Origin: Psychromonas sp. MME1 | GTDB lineage: Bacteria; Pseudomonadota; Gammaproteobacteria; Enterobacterales; Psychromonadaceae | Reading direction: 5' to 3' | Length of the DNA stretch: 64,000 nt | Assembly: GCF_041080865.1 (NCBI RefSeq) | Contig: NZ_CP160906.1 | Coordinates: 3,061,629 to 3,125,628 of the forward strand | Shown here: positions 51,686 through 60,907 of the stretch, piece after piece | Layout: every line of letters starts with the position of its first letter | Numbering within the stretch: position 1 is the first letter of the stretch | Made by a program: the position numbers and the translations under genes | Notes under the pieces: model-generated | Databases searched by the model: none | Told to the model about the DNA's origin: nothing | Seen by the model: the letters and a program-made list of their open reading frames with translations, nothing else

Positions 51686-52411
51686 GGTATTGTCAACTTA
51701 ACAACCTCCAAGCCAATTGTGCGATAATCTGTTGATGCATAATTCTAATATCTACGCAGGTTATCGTTATCCTGCACAAATAATCAGCCATGCTGTTTGG
51801 CTTTATCATCGATTTACGCTGAGCTTTCGTGATATTGAATAATTACTAGCAGCGAGAGGTATCATCGTCAGTTATGAAACGATTCGGCAGTGGTGTAAAA
51901 AATACGGCAATATCTACTGTAACCAGATCAAAAAGAACCGTTGATCAAGATGGTGACGAGATAGATCTTTGGGTTCAGAAACGAAAGAATATGGCGGCTG
52001 CGATGCGCTTCTTTAAACGATTATTAAAAGGGCAGGGATGTACGCCGTTAAAGATTGTGACGGATAAATTAGCAAGTTATTCTGCTGCAAAAAAGAATTA
52101 ATACCAAGCGTAGAGCACTCAACTGTTCAGTATGCAAATAATGGTTGCGAGCTCTCTCATCAGCCCACTCGGCAACAAGAAAGACAGATGCGACGCTTCA
52201 AATCACAGGGTCAAGCTCAACTGTTTTTAAGTTGTCATGGTGTGGTCAATAACCTGTTTCGTTTTGGTCGTCATTTAATGCAAGCAAAACATTATCGAGC
52301 ATTCCGAGAGCGCTCCTTTTCAGAATGGATGCAGGTGAGTTGTGTCCAAAAATCAGATTAAAGCTAATTTTAGAGTCTTTAATCGTCCTGTTCATATAAG
52401 TTGACAATACC
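51686..52411 (+). mobile_element. IS6-family element, internally deleted
   Basis: 726 bp with inverted ends GGTATTGTCAACTTA / TAAGTTGACAATACC. No target duplication flanks it. The right flank is the beginning of an integrase gene whose remainder is missing, which fits IS6-mediated adjacent deletion. Confidence 0.8.
51734..52361 (+). pseudogene. IS6-family transposase remnant
   Basis: Reads MHNSNIYAGYRYPAQIISHA, a stop in FRDIE*LLAARG, then a deletion around the first catalytic Asp region, then VDQDGDEIDLWVQKRKN and LKIVTDKLASYSAA, a further frame change, and RQQERQMRRFKSQGQAQLFL to the end. Clearly inactive. Confidence 0.8.
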
Positions 52412-52473
52412 GTCATAAAGAATATTTTAATATTCTCTTTTTCAAATCTTGCTTTAACGTCATCTTCTGTCAT
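52412..52473 (-). pseudogene. 5' stub of a second large integrase gene
   Basis: MTEDDVKARFEKENIKIFFM, the first 20 codons of a homologue of the gene at 47635-49923, ending at the IS6 right end. Shows that the sister island once had the same integrase. Confidence 0.85.
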
Positions 52474-52561
52474 TGATAATCCTAACTCAAGTGGTTCGCT
52501 GTAACTTCTTATACAGTCATGTTTACAGAGGTAATTACTTGTGCTGATATATTGATTAAAC

Positions 52562-52632
52562 GTGCCACTTTGACACTTTTGTTTGTAAGAAGTCTGTAAT
52601 TGTAATATACTTTTGATGTGCCACTTTAACAC
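52562..52632 (+). promoter_or_regulatory. paired operator-like repeats of the TA operon
   Basis: GTGCCACTTTGACAC (52562) and GTGCCACTTTAACAC (52618), 56 bp apart, just before the antitoxin gene. GTG...CAC symmetry fits sites for the ribbon-helix-helix antitoxin. Confidence 0.55.
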
Positions 52633-52647
52633 AACCTGGAGATTATT

Positions 52648-52920
52648 ATGGCTACTGCACTACCTCGTATTACTGCTCGTGTAGACGTTGATACGCAAGA
52701 GCTACTTTCACAAGCTGCAGCTATTGCTGGCATGTCTAGCATTAACTCATTTGTACTTAGTGCTGCTTTAGAAAAAGCAAACACAATTATGGAACGTGAA
52801 AGATCCCTTAAATTAAGTCAGAAAGATACAACGGCATTAATGAATGCCTTAGATAAACCTGCAAAATCAAATGATAAACTACAACAAGCAGCCTTACGCT
52901 ACATGGACAAAAAACAATAA
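52648..52920 (+). CDS. DUF1778 antitoxin (TacA-like)
   Basis: 90 aa. N-terminal ribbon-helix-helix (PRITARVDVDTQELLSQAAA), then SSINSFVLSAALEKA, typical of DUF1778. The C-terminal tail binds the GNAT partner. GGAG ribosome site. The stop overlaps the toxin start as TAATG. Confidence 0.88.
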   Translation: MATALPRITARVDVDTQELLSQAAAIAGMSSINSFVLSAALEKANTIMERERSLKLSQKDTTALMNALDKPAKSNDKLQQAALRYMDKKQ

Positions 52921-53411
52921 TGAACACTGTCCAATTAGAAAAAGCTAAGCACGATCGGAATCGCTTTGATTGTGGTATAACTGCACTAAACAATTACCTA
53001 AAAATAATGGCAAGTCAACAAGCTAAAAAAGACAATACTCGTACTTTTGTACTTGAGGATGAACGCTGTCCTGAACATATTATTGGTTATTATACATTAA
53101 CGATGACGCCTATTGATGCTGATGGCTTGCCAGCAAAATTACAAAAGAAACATTACAATGTTACGTCTGGTGGCTTAATCGCTAGATTAGCTGTTGACCA
53201 AAGATACAAGGGTAAAGGTTTTGGAGAGTGGCTTTTAATTGATGCGCTTAGAAAATTATTAGCAGCCAGTGAAACGGTCGCATTTCCAGTTGTGATTGTT
53301 GATGCGAAAGATGGTGCGGGGCATTTCTATGAAAAATATGGCTTCACGCCCTTTAAAGATGCAAATAATAAACTGTTTATAACAATTGCTGATATAAGAG
53401 TCAGTATCTAG
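52920..53411 (+). CDS. GNAT toxin (TacT-like)
   Basis: 163 aa acetyltransferase with RYKGKGFGEWLLIDALRKLL as acetyl-CoA loop and FYEKYGFTPFKD. Pairs with DUF1778; relatives acetylate aminoacyl-tRNA and stop translation. Intact. The pair lies as an insert inside the sister-island remnant relative to the main island. Confidence 0.88.
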   Translation: MNTVQLEKAKHDRNRFDCGITALNNYLKIMASQQAKKDNTRTFVLEDERCPEHIIGYYTLTMTPIDADGLPAKLQKKHYNVTSGGLIARLAVDQRYKGKGFGEWLLIDALRKLLAASETVAFPVVIVDAKDGAGHFYEKYGFTPFKDANNKLFITIADIRVSI

Positions 53412-53511
53412 CTTGGTTAGCGGTAATTAAACCGTAATGCCAATTAGTTAGCCTTGTTACTATACCTTCAGTCTGAAATACTATGTTGTTGAAAATTTAA
53501 TTTGGGTAAAA

Positions 53512-53667
53512 ATGACAAAGCGTAAAAAAGAAAATACCGATTTAAAAAATCAAATTTATCGTACCGTTGCTGATTCTACAGCAATTGAAACTGGTGAATC
53601 GATTTGTGAACTAGAGAAGAAATTGAAAAATAACGATAGTAAATTTAACTGGCTAACTTTGGCGTAA
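53512..53667 (+). CDS. 51-codon island protein, unknown
   Basis: MTKRKKENTDLKNQIYRTVA to SKFNWLTLA; basic N-terminus, central helix. A related but broken copy sits at the same place in the main island, so the ORF is conserved as part of the island family. It ends where the fic gene's 3' end would overlap; an antitoxin for Fic is possible but the genes are convergent. Missed by length cut-offs. Confidence 0.55.
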   Translation: MTKRKKENTDLKNQIYRTVADSTAIETGESICELEKKLKNNDSKFNWLTLA

Positions 53668-53723
53668 GTACATATCTATTATCGGTTTCACCTGTTGATA
53701 ATTGCACTCAGTTCTGAATATTA

Positions 53724-54299
53724 TCAAAGCAATTCCAGCCTCATCTCACTTAAAATATCATCTTTGCTAATGCTTTCATTAGCTTCATTCTCTCCTCTAA
53801 TTGCAGTTCTCTGGTTAGCAATAGTACCACGACATATCGATGCTAATTCTGCTAATTTAGGCTCAGACAAATGGCCTGATCCATAAAGTATTTTCATGAG
53901 ATCTGTTGGTATATTTTTATTGCTTTGATTCATAAAATGGCCGAGTGATTTCATGTCAATTGACGAGTGAATTTTTTCAATGACCCCAGACTAAGCCATT
54001 TCTGTAATGTCAGATTCAGATAATTCAGGTGAATAGATGAGGGTGTTAATAGAAGAAAAATCAGCTTTTGTTAAATCGAAAGCGATGTGTTCGAAGCCTG
54101 AAATTATTTGAATAGATTTGTTATTTTCGATTGCATGTAGGGTCATCGACTTAGCAAAAAAATCAACAGATGAGGTCGGGAGCTTTTCAATGTTGAATAA
54201 TTTTTCAACTGAAATACAAAATTCAAATGCAATTTTTGCACTTTCATGAATCTCAAAAGTTAAATTTTTCTTCTTGTTTGCACTCAAAATTTTGACCAT
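53724..54299 (-). pseudogene. island-end protein homologue with amber codon
   Basis: Homologue of 50713-51300. A TGG to TAG change in EMAWSG at about 53990 splits it, and it lacks the last few residues. The rest is well conserved (HLSEPKLAELASICRGTIAN). Confidence 0.8.
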
Positions 54300-54502
54300 A
54301 TAACACCACTCAAATTGCCATTTTAGTATAAATACTATACGATTGGTTGTGGCCAAAAACAAAGAAAATGCCGTGATAATAGGTGTTTTGTGATCTTAAA
54401 TGGTGTTAAATATTTTTAGTTAAACTGTCTTTAATTGCATGTTTTAAAAGAAGTTATTATTTTAGTTGGTATTTTTAAGTTAAAAACAAAAACTAGGGGG
54501 TA

Positions 54503-54520
54503 AGCCTTCCAAGCTGATGA
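54503..54520 (+). repeat. 18-bp att core copy
   Basis: AGCCTTCCAAGCTGATGA, the anticodon arm part of tRNA-Gly, preceded by the same island-end sequence as attR. The rest of the tRNA 3' end does not follow, so this junction is shortened or recombined. Confidence 0.8.
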
Positions 54521-54542
54521 GGTGACCAAACGGTGACCATCT
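54521..54542 (+). repeat. two 11-bp direct repeats beside att core
   Basis: GGTGACCAAAC and GGTGACCATCT, immediately after the core, in the same 11-bp phase as the triplet at 51618. Possibly arm-type sites of another integrating element. Confidence 0.5.
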
Positions 54543-54595
54543 GCTGCCCAAACTGATTTTTTAGTACTAGCTAGGTTAATAATCCCTTAGCGTCT

Positions 54596-54745
54596 TCAAA
54601 CTGTTTCTTCAGACTCACCTTCTAAATCTTTCTTTGGAAGTTCGTAAAGATCGCCAACTTCAATTTTTAAATACTCACATAAAGTTTCAACAACATTTAA
54701 TTCAACTCTTGTCTCTGTTTCATTAAATATTCTTCTGATGGTGCC
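54596..54745 (-). pseudogene. C-terminal piece of an XRE-type regulator
   Basis: GTIRRIFNETETRVELNVVE then LCEYLKIEVGDLYELPK, the recognition helix and end of a small HTH_XRE protein. The front half is replaced by other DNA. Confidence 0.6.
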
Positions 54746-54926
54746 CGGTGTGCACGACCATCCCCTAGTACAGCAGATTGATAACGAAATTGCACATCGC
54801 GAAGCGCGTTTATCTGAGTTGCAAGTACAAAAAATATCGCTGACTAAGGCGCTATTAAAGTCCACCTATGAAGTTGCTGATACTCTTTGTAGGAGGCTGC
54901 ATATTCAAAAGAGGGAAAGGGTGTAG
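54746..54926 (+). pseudogene. C-terminal coiled-coil fragment
   Basis: About 60 codons, QQIDNEIAHREARLSELQVQ followed by a helical tail to 54926, with no start of its own. It resembles the coiled coil at the end of restriction specificity subunits, but this is weak. Confidence 0.35.
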
Positions 54927-55047
54927 TGGTACATTGATTTTGGCGACTTAAGTAGAGGTGATATTATTCATCTGGCGATTAAAATGGGCAGAACAACGCA
55001 CTCCAGCGGCTCACTAGGACTTTGAGGTTGCTAATTTTTGTATTAAC

Positions 55048-55173
55048 CTTGTTAATTTAAGTTAACGTATCAAATTCAGTTACATTAATCTTATTAATTT
55101 AGGGTAATGTGTCAATTTTGGTTACATTAATTGATTAAATTTCTGTTAATGAGTAAAGTTATATACATTATCA
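55048..55173 (+). promoter_or_regulatory. three 42-bp iterons before hipA-like gene
   Basis: Units at 55048-55089, 55090-55131 and a degenerate one at 55132-55173, sharing TTAATTTA, GTTAAC/GGTAAT and GTTACATTAAT. Likely operator array for the HTH partner. Confidence 0.65.
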
Positions 55174-55205
55174 ATTAAAGTTAGTGACTAACTAATGGTG
55201 ACAGC

Positions 55206-56567
55206 ATGAAGCAAGATGAACTAACAATCCAAGCTTTCTTGGATAGAGAATGGGTTGATATTGCGAAACTTTCGTTTAGAAATACAAATGGTGTTCTATT
55301 TAAGGGGACACAGCTTGAGTATGATTTTGATCACACCATTCTGAATCCGAATAGTGATGATCACCGTGCGGTTTCTATTAATCACCCAGTGATAATGATG
55401 GAAAAGTACATTGATGCTAATGGCTTGCTTACATTTATAGATGACATTATACCTAGTGGATCAAGCCGTGACTTTTTGGTTCGTCATTTAGGTATTTTAG
55501 ACCACTCGATTGATGCACAGCATTTTATACTTCTTAGCACTAGCACTAATGCCCCTATTGGTAACTTAAGGATCAAGGAGTCTTTATTGCATAACTCAGG
55601 TGGTGATGAAGAATCAGTTGGCCAGCATTTTACTATTGAGCATGTGATAGATAAGTCAGTTGATTTTTTAGAGTATGCTCAAGAAAGGGGGGCCGCCTGT
55701 GGTGGTGCCACTGGCGCTGGAGGTGCTGCACCTAAGTTGCTTGTGCGTTTAAACGATGCGAATCAGGTATGGATTGATAACCTTCAATTAAACAACTCTA
55801 CAGATATTCATTACTTGGTAAAGTTCCCTAGAGGGAAAGCGAACATTGATAGCGATATTTTAAGGGCTGAATACCATTTCTACCATGAGCTACATGCCAT
55901 GGGCTTTGATACTATCCCTATTGCAGATATGAGGCTTGAAGAAGGGGAAAACGTACCTTCTTTATGGCTACCTCGTTTTGATATAGAGATGGATAGTAAC
56001 GGAGTGGCTAAACGCTATGGCATGGAGTCTCTTTACTCAATGCTTAAGCAGCGTTCTGGAGCTTACGTTGATCATAATCATGCTATTGATGATGTGATTC
56101 GTAAGATTAAAGGGAGTGACCTGCTTCTTCAGAATCCAGACTTTCATTTTGATGCTTCCGCGTTTGTGGCAGAGTGGGTAAAGCGGGACTTACTAAACAT
56201 TGTGTTTGGCAATAGTGATAACCATGGGCGTAACACTTCTTTCTTGAGGGATGAAAATGGTATTAGGTTCGCACCTATATATGATTTTGCGCCTATGAAA
56301 GCTGATCCCGAGGGAATTACACGGGTAACGAAGTGGGCTTCTCCTATGGAAAAGGGGGGGGAATATGATTTTGGGGCTATCACTAAGTCTTTGGAGGTTT
56401 ATGTTGAACCGGCAGAGTTAATGGCGGAATTACAAAATACTGCTAAAGATTTACTTACTCTTAAGGCTCGTCTTGCTGTTCGTGGAGTGCCACTAGCTAT
56501 TTTAAATCATTCTAATATTGGCTTTGACTATATTGAAGATAAATTGAAAAGATGGGGGCTGTTATGA
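55206..56567 (+). CDS. HipA-family serine/threonine kinase toxin
   Basis: 453 aa. Glycine-rich loop GGATGAGGAAPKLLVRL near 170-185, kinase core FGNSDNHGRNTSFL (catalytic Asp and Asn) and FAPIYDFAPM (metal site). HipA kinases halt translation, e.g. by modifying glutamyl-tRNA synthetase. It precedes, rather than follows, its HTH gene and overlaps it by four bases. A run of eight G (56354-56361) codes for KGG. Confidence 0.82.
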   Translation: MKQDELTIQAFLDREWVDIAKLSFRNTNGVLFKGTQLEYDFDHTILNPNSDDHRAVSINHPVIMMEKYIDANGLLTFIDDIIPSGSSRDFLVRHLGILDHSIDAQHFILLSTSTNAPIGNLRIKESLLHNSGGDEESVGQHFTIEHVIDKSVDFLEYAQERGAACGGATGAGGAAPKLLVRLNDANQVWIDNLQLNNSTDIHYLVKFPRGKANIDSDILRAEYHFYHELHAMGFDTIPIADMRLEEGENVPSLWLPRFDIEMDSNGVAKRYGMESLYSMLKQRSGAYVDHNHAIDDVIRKIKGSDLLLQNPDFHFDASAFVAEWVKRDLLNIVFGNSDNHGRNTSFLRDENGIRFAPIYDFAPMKADPEGITRVTKWASPMEKGGEYDFGAITKSLEVYVEPAELMAELQNTAKDLLTLKARLAVRGVPLAILNHSNIGFDYIEDKLKRWGLL

Positions 56568-57076
56568 GAAGCAAACATACAATGATGTTGGTTAATCAAG
56601 TGACTGAAAGAGAGCAAGCTGTGAAAAAGTTGCCTAGTGATTCGGGCAAGCGGAACATAAAGGTGAGTTCGACTGGTAAGCAGGTGGAGATAGACACGAG
56701 TCGCGATTATGATCCCCTGCTTGCTCCTACCAAGCGTAGGGTGGCTAAAAAGGTCGTAGCAGGTAGAGTAACTCATAAGGATGTGCTTAAGCTCATCACT
56801 CGGGCAATTATGGGAAGCTTGTTGCTAGGAGAAATTACTTATGGTGATGCTTTAAGGCAGTTGCGTTTAGAGGTGCTTAATATGAAGCAACAAGATTATG
56901 CAAATATGGTAAGCGTATCTCGTAAGACGATTTCTGATATAGAGAATGGTAGCAAAATGCCAAGTGCAGATGTTATCAATAAGGTATTTAAGCCTTTTGG
57001 TCTTGAGCTTAGCTTGGTTCCTAAGAGTAAGAGTGTTTTGCGCGATATATTGAGTGGCGATGGTGATTCATTCTAA
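56564..57076 (+). CDS. HTH antitoxin-like partner of HipA
   Basis: 170 aa with a C-terminal XRE domain (QQDYANMVSVSRKTISDIEN then KVFKPFGLELSLVPK, HipB-like) and a basic about 80-residue N-terminal extension not found in HipB. ATG 56564 overlaps the kinase stop (ATGA). Probably binds the iterons upstream of the kinase gene. Confidence 0.75.
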   Translation: MRSKHTMMLVNQVTEREQAVKKLPSDSGKRNIKVSSTGKQVEIDTSRDYDPLLAPTKRRVAKKVVAGRVTHKDVLKLITRAIMGSLLLGEITYGDALRQLRLEVLNMKQQDYANMVSVSRKTISDIENGSKMPSADVINKVFKPFGLELSLVPKSKSVLRDILSGDGDSF

Positions 57077-57245
57077 CCAGAATGCAGGTGAAGTGTACTA
57101 GCTCAGACTTAATCTGACAGTTACCCGTTTTGTAATACTGCTTATATCTTCTCTAGTTGTGTTTTCAATAGCGTCATAACTCATCCCAAGGAAGTACTAA
57201 TACTAATCCTCTAGCAGCATTTTCTTACTAATTCAGTCACTAGTG

Positions 57246-57329
57246 TTTACTGGTTTTAGCGTGTAAAGTTTGATTTACCTGTTAAGGCGTGTAATACTTT
57301 GTTTACTTGTTATAGCGTGTAAGGTGTAA
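57246..57329 (+). promoter_or_regulatory. three 28-bp tandem operators before hipB
   Basis: Units start at 57246, 57274 and 57302, each TTTAC..GTT..(A/G)GCGTGTAA, exactly 28 bp apart, the last ending at the hipB ribosome site. Expected HipB binding sites covering the promoter. Confidence 0.75.
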
Positions 57330-57330
57330 T

Positions 57331-57585
57331 ATGAAAATATCCACAACAAAACAACTCAGTGCATATTTAAAGGATGTTCGTTTAGATAATGAATTATCTC
57401 AAGCAGATATCGCTAAAAAAGTAGGGATTCGCCAAGACACTGTTTCAAACTTTGAGTTAAGGTCTGGAACGACCAAGATGGATACCTTTTTTAAACTACT
57501 TTCTGCGCTTGAGTTAGATTTTGAAATTACACCTCGTAATGGCAAAAATAGCGATGATGAATCAGGCTGGAAAGAGGAGTGGTAA
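57331..57585 (+). CDS. hipB: HipB-like antitoxin
   Basis: 84 aa XRE protein: LSQADIAKKVGIRQDTVSNF is the HTH, then LLSALELDFEITPRN, the HipB beta-lobe strand. Its stop overlaps the hipA ATG by one base. Confidence 0.85.
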   Translation: MKISTTKQLSAYLKDVRLDNELSQADIAKKVGIRQDTVSNFELRSGTTKMDTFFKLLSALELDFEITPRNGKNSDDESGWKEEW

Positions 57586-58888
57586 TGGCTGTTTTAGATG
57601 TTTACCTCAATGGTTATCTTGTTGGTGAGTTTAAAAAGTCTAGTAACGGTGCTCACTCTTTTCGTTACTCAGCAGGTTGGTTAGCATTGAGTGGAAGCCA
57701 CCGGTTTCATTATCAATGCCGCTCGCTAAGTCTGAATATCGTGGCGATGTTGTGTATAACTACTTTGATAATTTATTGCCTGACAACTCAGAGGTCAGAC
57801 AGCGTATTGTTGCGCGTTATCAAGCTGGCTCTTCTCTACCCTTTGATTTGTTATCCATGATCGGTAGAGACTGCATAGGTGCGCTGCAGCTATTACCAAA
57901 AGGGGAAGTCCCTTTAAACGTTAAAAATATAGAATATAGAGCGCTAGATCATGAAGAGTTAAATAAAATAATAATGGGATATCGTGCCGATATACCACTT
58001 GGTATGATTGCAGAGCTGCAAGATTTCCGCATATCCATTGCGGGAGCACAAGAAAAAACAGCGCTATTGAATATCGATCAAACTTGGTGCTTACCCTTAA
58101 ATTCCACACCTACTTCTCACATTATCAAACTGCCTATTGGGCAGATTCAAAGTCACTCTTATTCACTAGATATGTCTGATAGCGTAGAGAACGAATTCTT
58201 ATGTATGCAATTACTACAAGCTTACGGCTTATCTGCTGCTGGCTGTGAAATATTAACATTAGAGGAGATGAATGTACTTTCTGTTGAACGTTTTGATCGC
58301 CAATATTCAAGTGATAAAAAATGGTTAATGAGAAGGCCTCAAGAAGATTACTGCCAAGTATTTAATGTACCTTCAGCCTTGAAGTATGAAAACCAAGGTG
58401 GCCCTGGCATTGAGCAAATCATGAGTCATCTATTAGGCTCAAAGAATGCAGCAAAAGATAGATGCGACTTTATGAAGGCACAAGTGCTGTTTTGGCTGAT
58501 GGGCGCTTCAGATGGTCACGCTAAAAACTTTTCAATTTACATATTACCAGATGGACAATTTCAATTAACACCGTTTTATGATGTGTTGTCTGTTTTCCCT
58601 GTCGTGAATAAAAAAGGGCTAAATATTCGTCAGGTAAAACTGGCGATGGGCTTGAAAGCGACGAAAGGTAAAAAGTATCATATTAATAAAATTTACCCTC
58701 GACATTTTATTGAAACAGCAAAGCAAGTTGGATTTGAAACGGTTAAAATGGAGGGAATACTCAGTGATATTAAAGCGAGTACAGAGCAAATAATTATTGA
58801 AACTCAAGCTAGCTTGCCAGTCAATTTTCCAAAAAAAATATCAGAAAGTATATTTTCAGGAATGTTAAAACAGCTTAAAAAATTATAA
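57585..58888 (+). pseudogene. hipA: HipA toxin, one-base frameshift
   Basis: Starts MAVLDVYLNGYLVGEF. At about 57702 the frame shifts: adding one base in GGAAGC-CACC gives LSGSPPVSLSMPLAKSEY and joins the rest. The C-terminal part holds SIAGAQEKTALL, IIKLPIG, WLMGASDGHAKNFSIY (catalytic) and YDVLSVFP. Expected about 434 aa. The kinase half is intact, but without the N-terminus the toxin is probably inactive unless the shift is a sequencing error. Confidence 0.85.
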
Positions 58889-58955
58889 ATCAAGCTTCAA
58901 ATATTGAGTTTTTCCAACAGCAAAGCTCAGTGACCACTGCTTAAGTTGTTTTTTA

Positions 58956-59719
58956 GTGGCTTGTGCAGAGGGGCTTGCATCAAGTCCTGAGGTGAATGGT
59001 GAAATCAGCTTTAAACAGGTACGTTTTCGTTATCAAAGTGATGCTCCAGAAGTCATCAGTAATTTAAGTTTTGATATAAAGTCAGGTGAATTTATTGGCA
59101 TAACAGGTAGCTCTGGCTCGGGTAAAAGCACCGTCACTAAACTGCTACAACGTTTATACAGCCCCTCCTCGGGCGAGGTCTATGTCGATGGATTAGATTT
59201 GGCGATAGCCGATCCCGTGGAACTGCGCCGCAACATGAGCATTGTACTGCAGGAGAGCCATCTTTTTTCCGGCACGGTAAGTGACAATATTCGCCAGTGC
59301 CTGCCGCAGGCCAGCGATGAGCAGGTTATGAATGCTGCAAAACTGGCAGGGGCAGATCAGTTTATCGAGCAGCTACCGCAAGGTTATAACACGCAAATTG
59401 GGGAGCGTGGCGGCAGTCTGTCGGGCGGCCAAAAACAGCGTTTAACCTTGGCTAGAGCATTACCAACCCGAAAATACTGGTCTTAGATGAAGCCACCAGT
59501 GCGCTGGATTACGAATCGGAAGCTTCGATTATCAGCCGTTTACCGGAGATAACCAAAGGACGTACCGTGATAAGCATTGCCCATCGATTAAATACCATCA
59601 GACACTGCGACCGTATTTTTGTGATCGAAAGCGGACAGATAAGCGAGTCGGGATGTCATCAGGATTTGCTCGAACGTCAAGAAAAGTACGCAAGATTATG
59701 GGCGAGTCAGGTTGGCTAG
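58956..59719 (+). pseudogene. type I secretion ABC transporter, 3' remnant
   Basis: Only the ATPase half of a HlyB/LapB-type exporter: Walker A GSSGSGKST, Q-loop VLQESHLFSG, signature SLSGGQKQR, then a one-base loss near 59462, after which KILVLDEATSALD and SIAHRLNTI continue to WASQVG at 59719. The membrane domain is absent; the first few codons are unrelated. Confidence 0.85.
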
Positions 59720-59769
59720 GTTTTATGTATAAAAATAATGCTAGATTTTAAAAAGAAGAGGAAAAGCAA

Positions 59770-60174
59770 ATGAAAAAAATACTACTGTTGGTAGCCTTAA
59801 TAGCCGTTGGATATTATATCTATAGCGATTATTTATCGCCACCCGATAAAGATACAACGCTATCCGAGAAAGATTTAAGGGCAAAAAAGCTGTTTGATAA
59901 ACTGTCTTCAACACCTGTTTCAGCTCAAGAGGTAAAACCTGTTTTTAAGGATTCCATGATTAGTAATTGCAAACTCAATGGTGCTAATACAGAGAATGGT
60001 TTCGGAACCACTGCTGAATGTATCAATAATTTCGAAACGCTGGCAAGTGACCGTTGTTTTGGTCAACTTGCTGATTTTGAAGGTAAAGTTTACGCTTCAA
60101 AACGTGCTCTAATGGCTGACTTTCTAGTGTTCAATAGCTGTGCATCGGCTATAGTCAGGGACGCCGCATTGTAA
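59770..60174 (+). CDS. four-cysteine membrane-anchored protein, array member 1
   Basis: 134 aa. Signal-anchor MKKILLLVALIAVGYYIYSD, Pro-rich linker, then a compact domain with four cysteines (SNCK, AECINNF, DRCFGQL, NSCAS) also present in members 2 and 3. The domain probably lies in the periplasm with two disulfides. No family recognised. The decayed exporter lies just upstream. Confidence 0.7.
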   Translation: MKKILLLVALIAVGYYIYSDYLSPPDKDTTLSEKDLRAKKLFDKLSSTPVSAQEVKPVFKDSMISNCKLNGANTENGFGTTAECINNFETLASDRCFGQLADFEGKVYASKRALMADFLVFNSCASAIVRDAAL

Positions 60175-60226
60175 TTTAGGTTGTTTTTTGATCTATTAAC
60201 GCGCTTTACGATGAAATCTTGAACGG

Positions 60227-60280
60227 GCGAAAGAGGCGGGACAAATAAGCGAGTCGGCTAGTCACCAAGCCTTGCTTGAG
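60227..60280 (+). repeat. decayed copy of exporter 3' end, spacer 1
   Basis: Translates as AGQISESASHQALLE with stops after, matching the transporter's SGQISESGCHQDLLE at about 59630-59675. Confidence 0.7.
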
Positions 60281-60351
60281 TAGTAACAGAAATAGGCAGG
60301 ATGATGGTTGAGCCTGCCTTGTCACTTTATGTATAACTAATGGAATAAAAA

Positions 60352-60756
60352 ATGAAAAAAATACTACTTTGGATCGCTTTAATAGCCGTCGGATATTATA
60401 TCTATAGCGATTTTTTATCGCCACCTGATAAAAACACAACGCGATCTGGTCAAGATTTAAGGATAAAAATGCTGTTTGAGAAAGTGTCTTCAACACCTGT
60501 GTCAGCCCAAGAGGCAAGACCGGTTTTTAAGGGGGCAATGATTGATATTTGCGAAAGAATGGCTCGTATTAATGAAAATGTTTACGGAACGGCTGTTGAA
60601 TGTACTCATAATTTCGAAAGACTGGCAAGTGAGCAGTGCTTCGAGCAACTCACTGATTTTGATGGTAAAATTTACAATTCACTCAGCGTGCTAATAACTG
60701 ACATTGAAACATACCAAGCATGTGCATCTGATATCATCTATCTCGAAAAATTGTGA
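60352..60756 (+). CDS. four-cysteine membrane-anchored protein, array member 2
   Basis: 134 aa, colinear with member 1, including anchor, SPPDKNTTRSG linker and the four cysteines (DICE, VECTHNF, EQCFEQL, QACAS). Starts 582 bp after member 1 with the ribosome region AATGGAATAAAAA. Diverged mainly in the middle (ERMARINENVYG) and end. Confidence 0.7.
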   Translation: MKKILLWIALIAVGYYIYSDFLSPPDKNTTRSGQDLRIKMLFEKVSSTPVSAQEARPVFKGAMIDICERMARINENVYGTAVECTHNFERLASEQCFEQLTDFDGKIYNSLSVLITDIETYQACASDIIYLEKL

Positions 60757-60794
60757 TTTAATCGCTTCTTAGCCTATCACTGCGTTTTATGATG

Positions 60795-60845
60795 ACGGGC
60801 AAATAAGCAAGTCCGGTTGTCAGTGGAGTTTACTTGAACTACAAC
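60795..60845 (+). repeat. decayed copy of exporter 3' end, spacer 2
   Basis: GQISKSGCQWSLLELQRR, again like the transporter C-terminus, between members 2 and 3. Confidence 0.65.
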
Positions 60846-60907
60846 GGAGATAGGCAGGATGACGGAAGAGCCAGCTTTGCCACTTTATATAACTAATGGA
60901 ATAAAAA

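Noticed and set aside
53990..53992. Read-through (recoded) amber codon in the end gene
   Set aside because: Single TGG to TAG change in a copy that also lost its last residues; decay is simpler, and no suppressor signal is visible.
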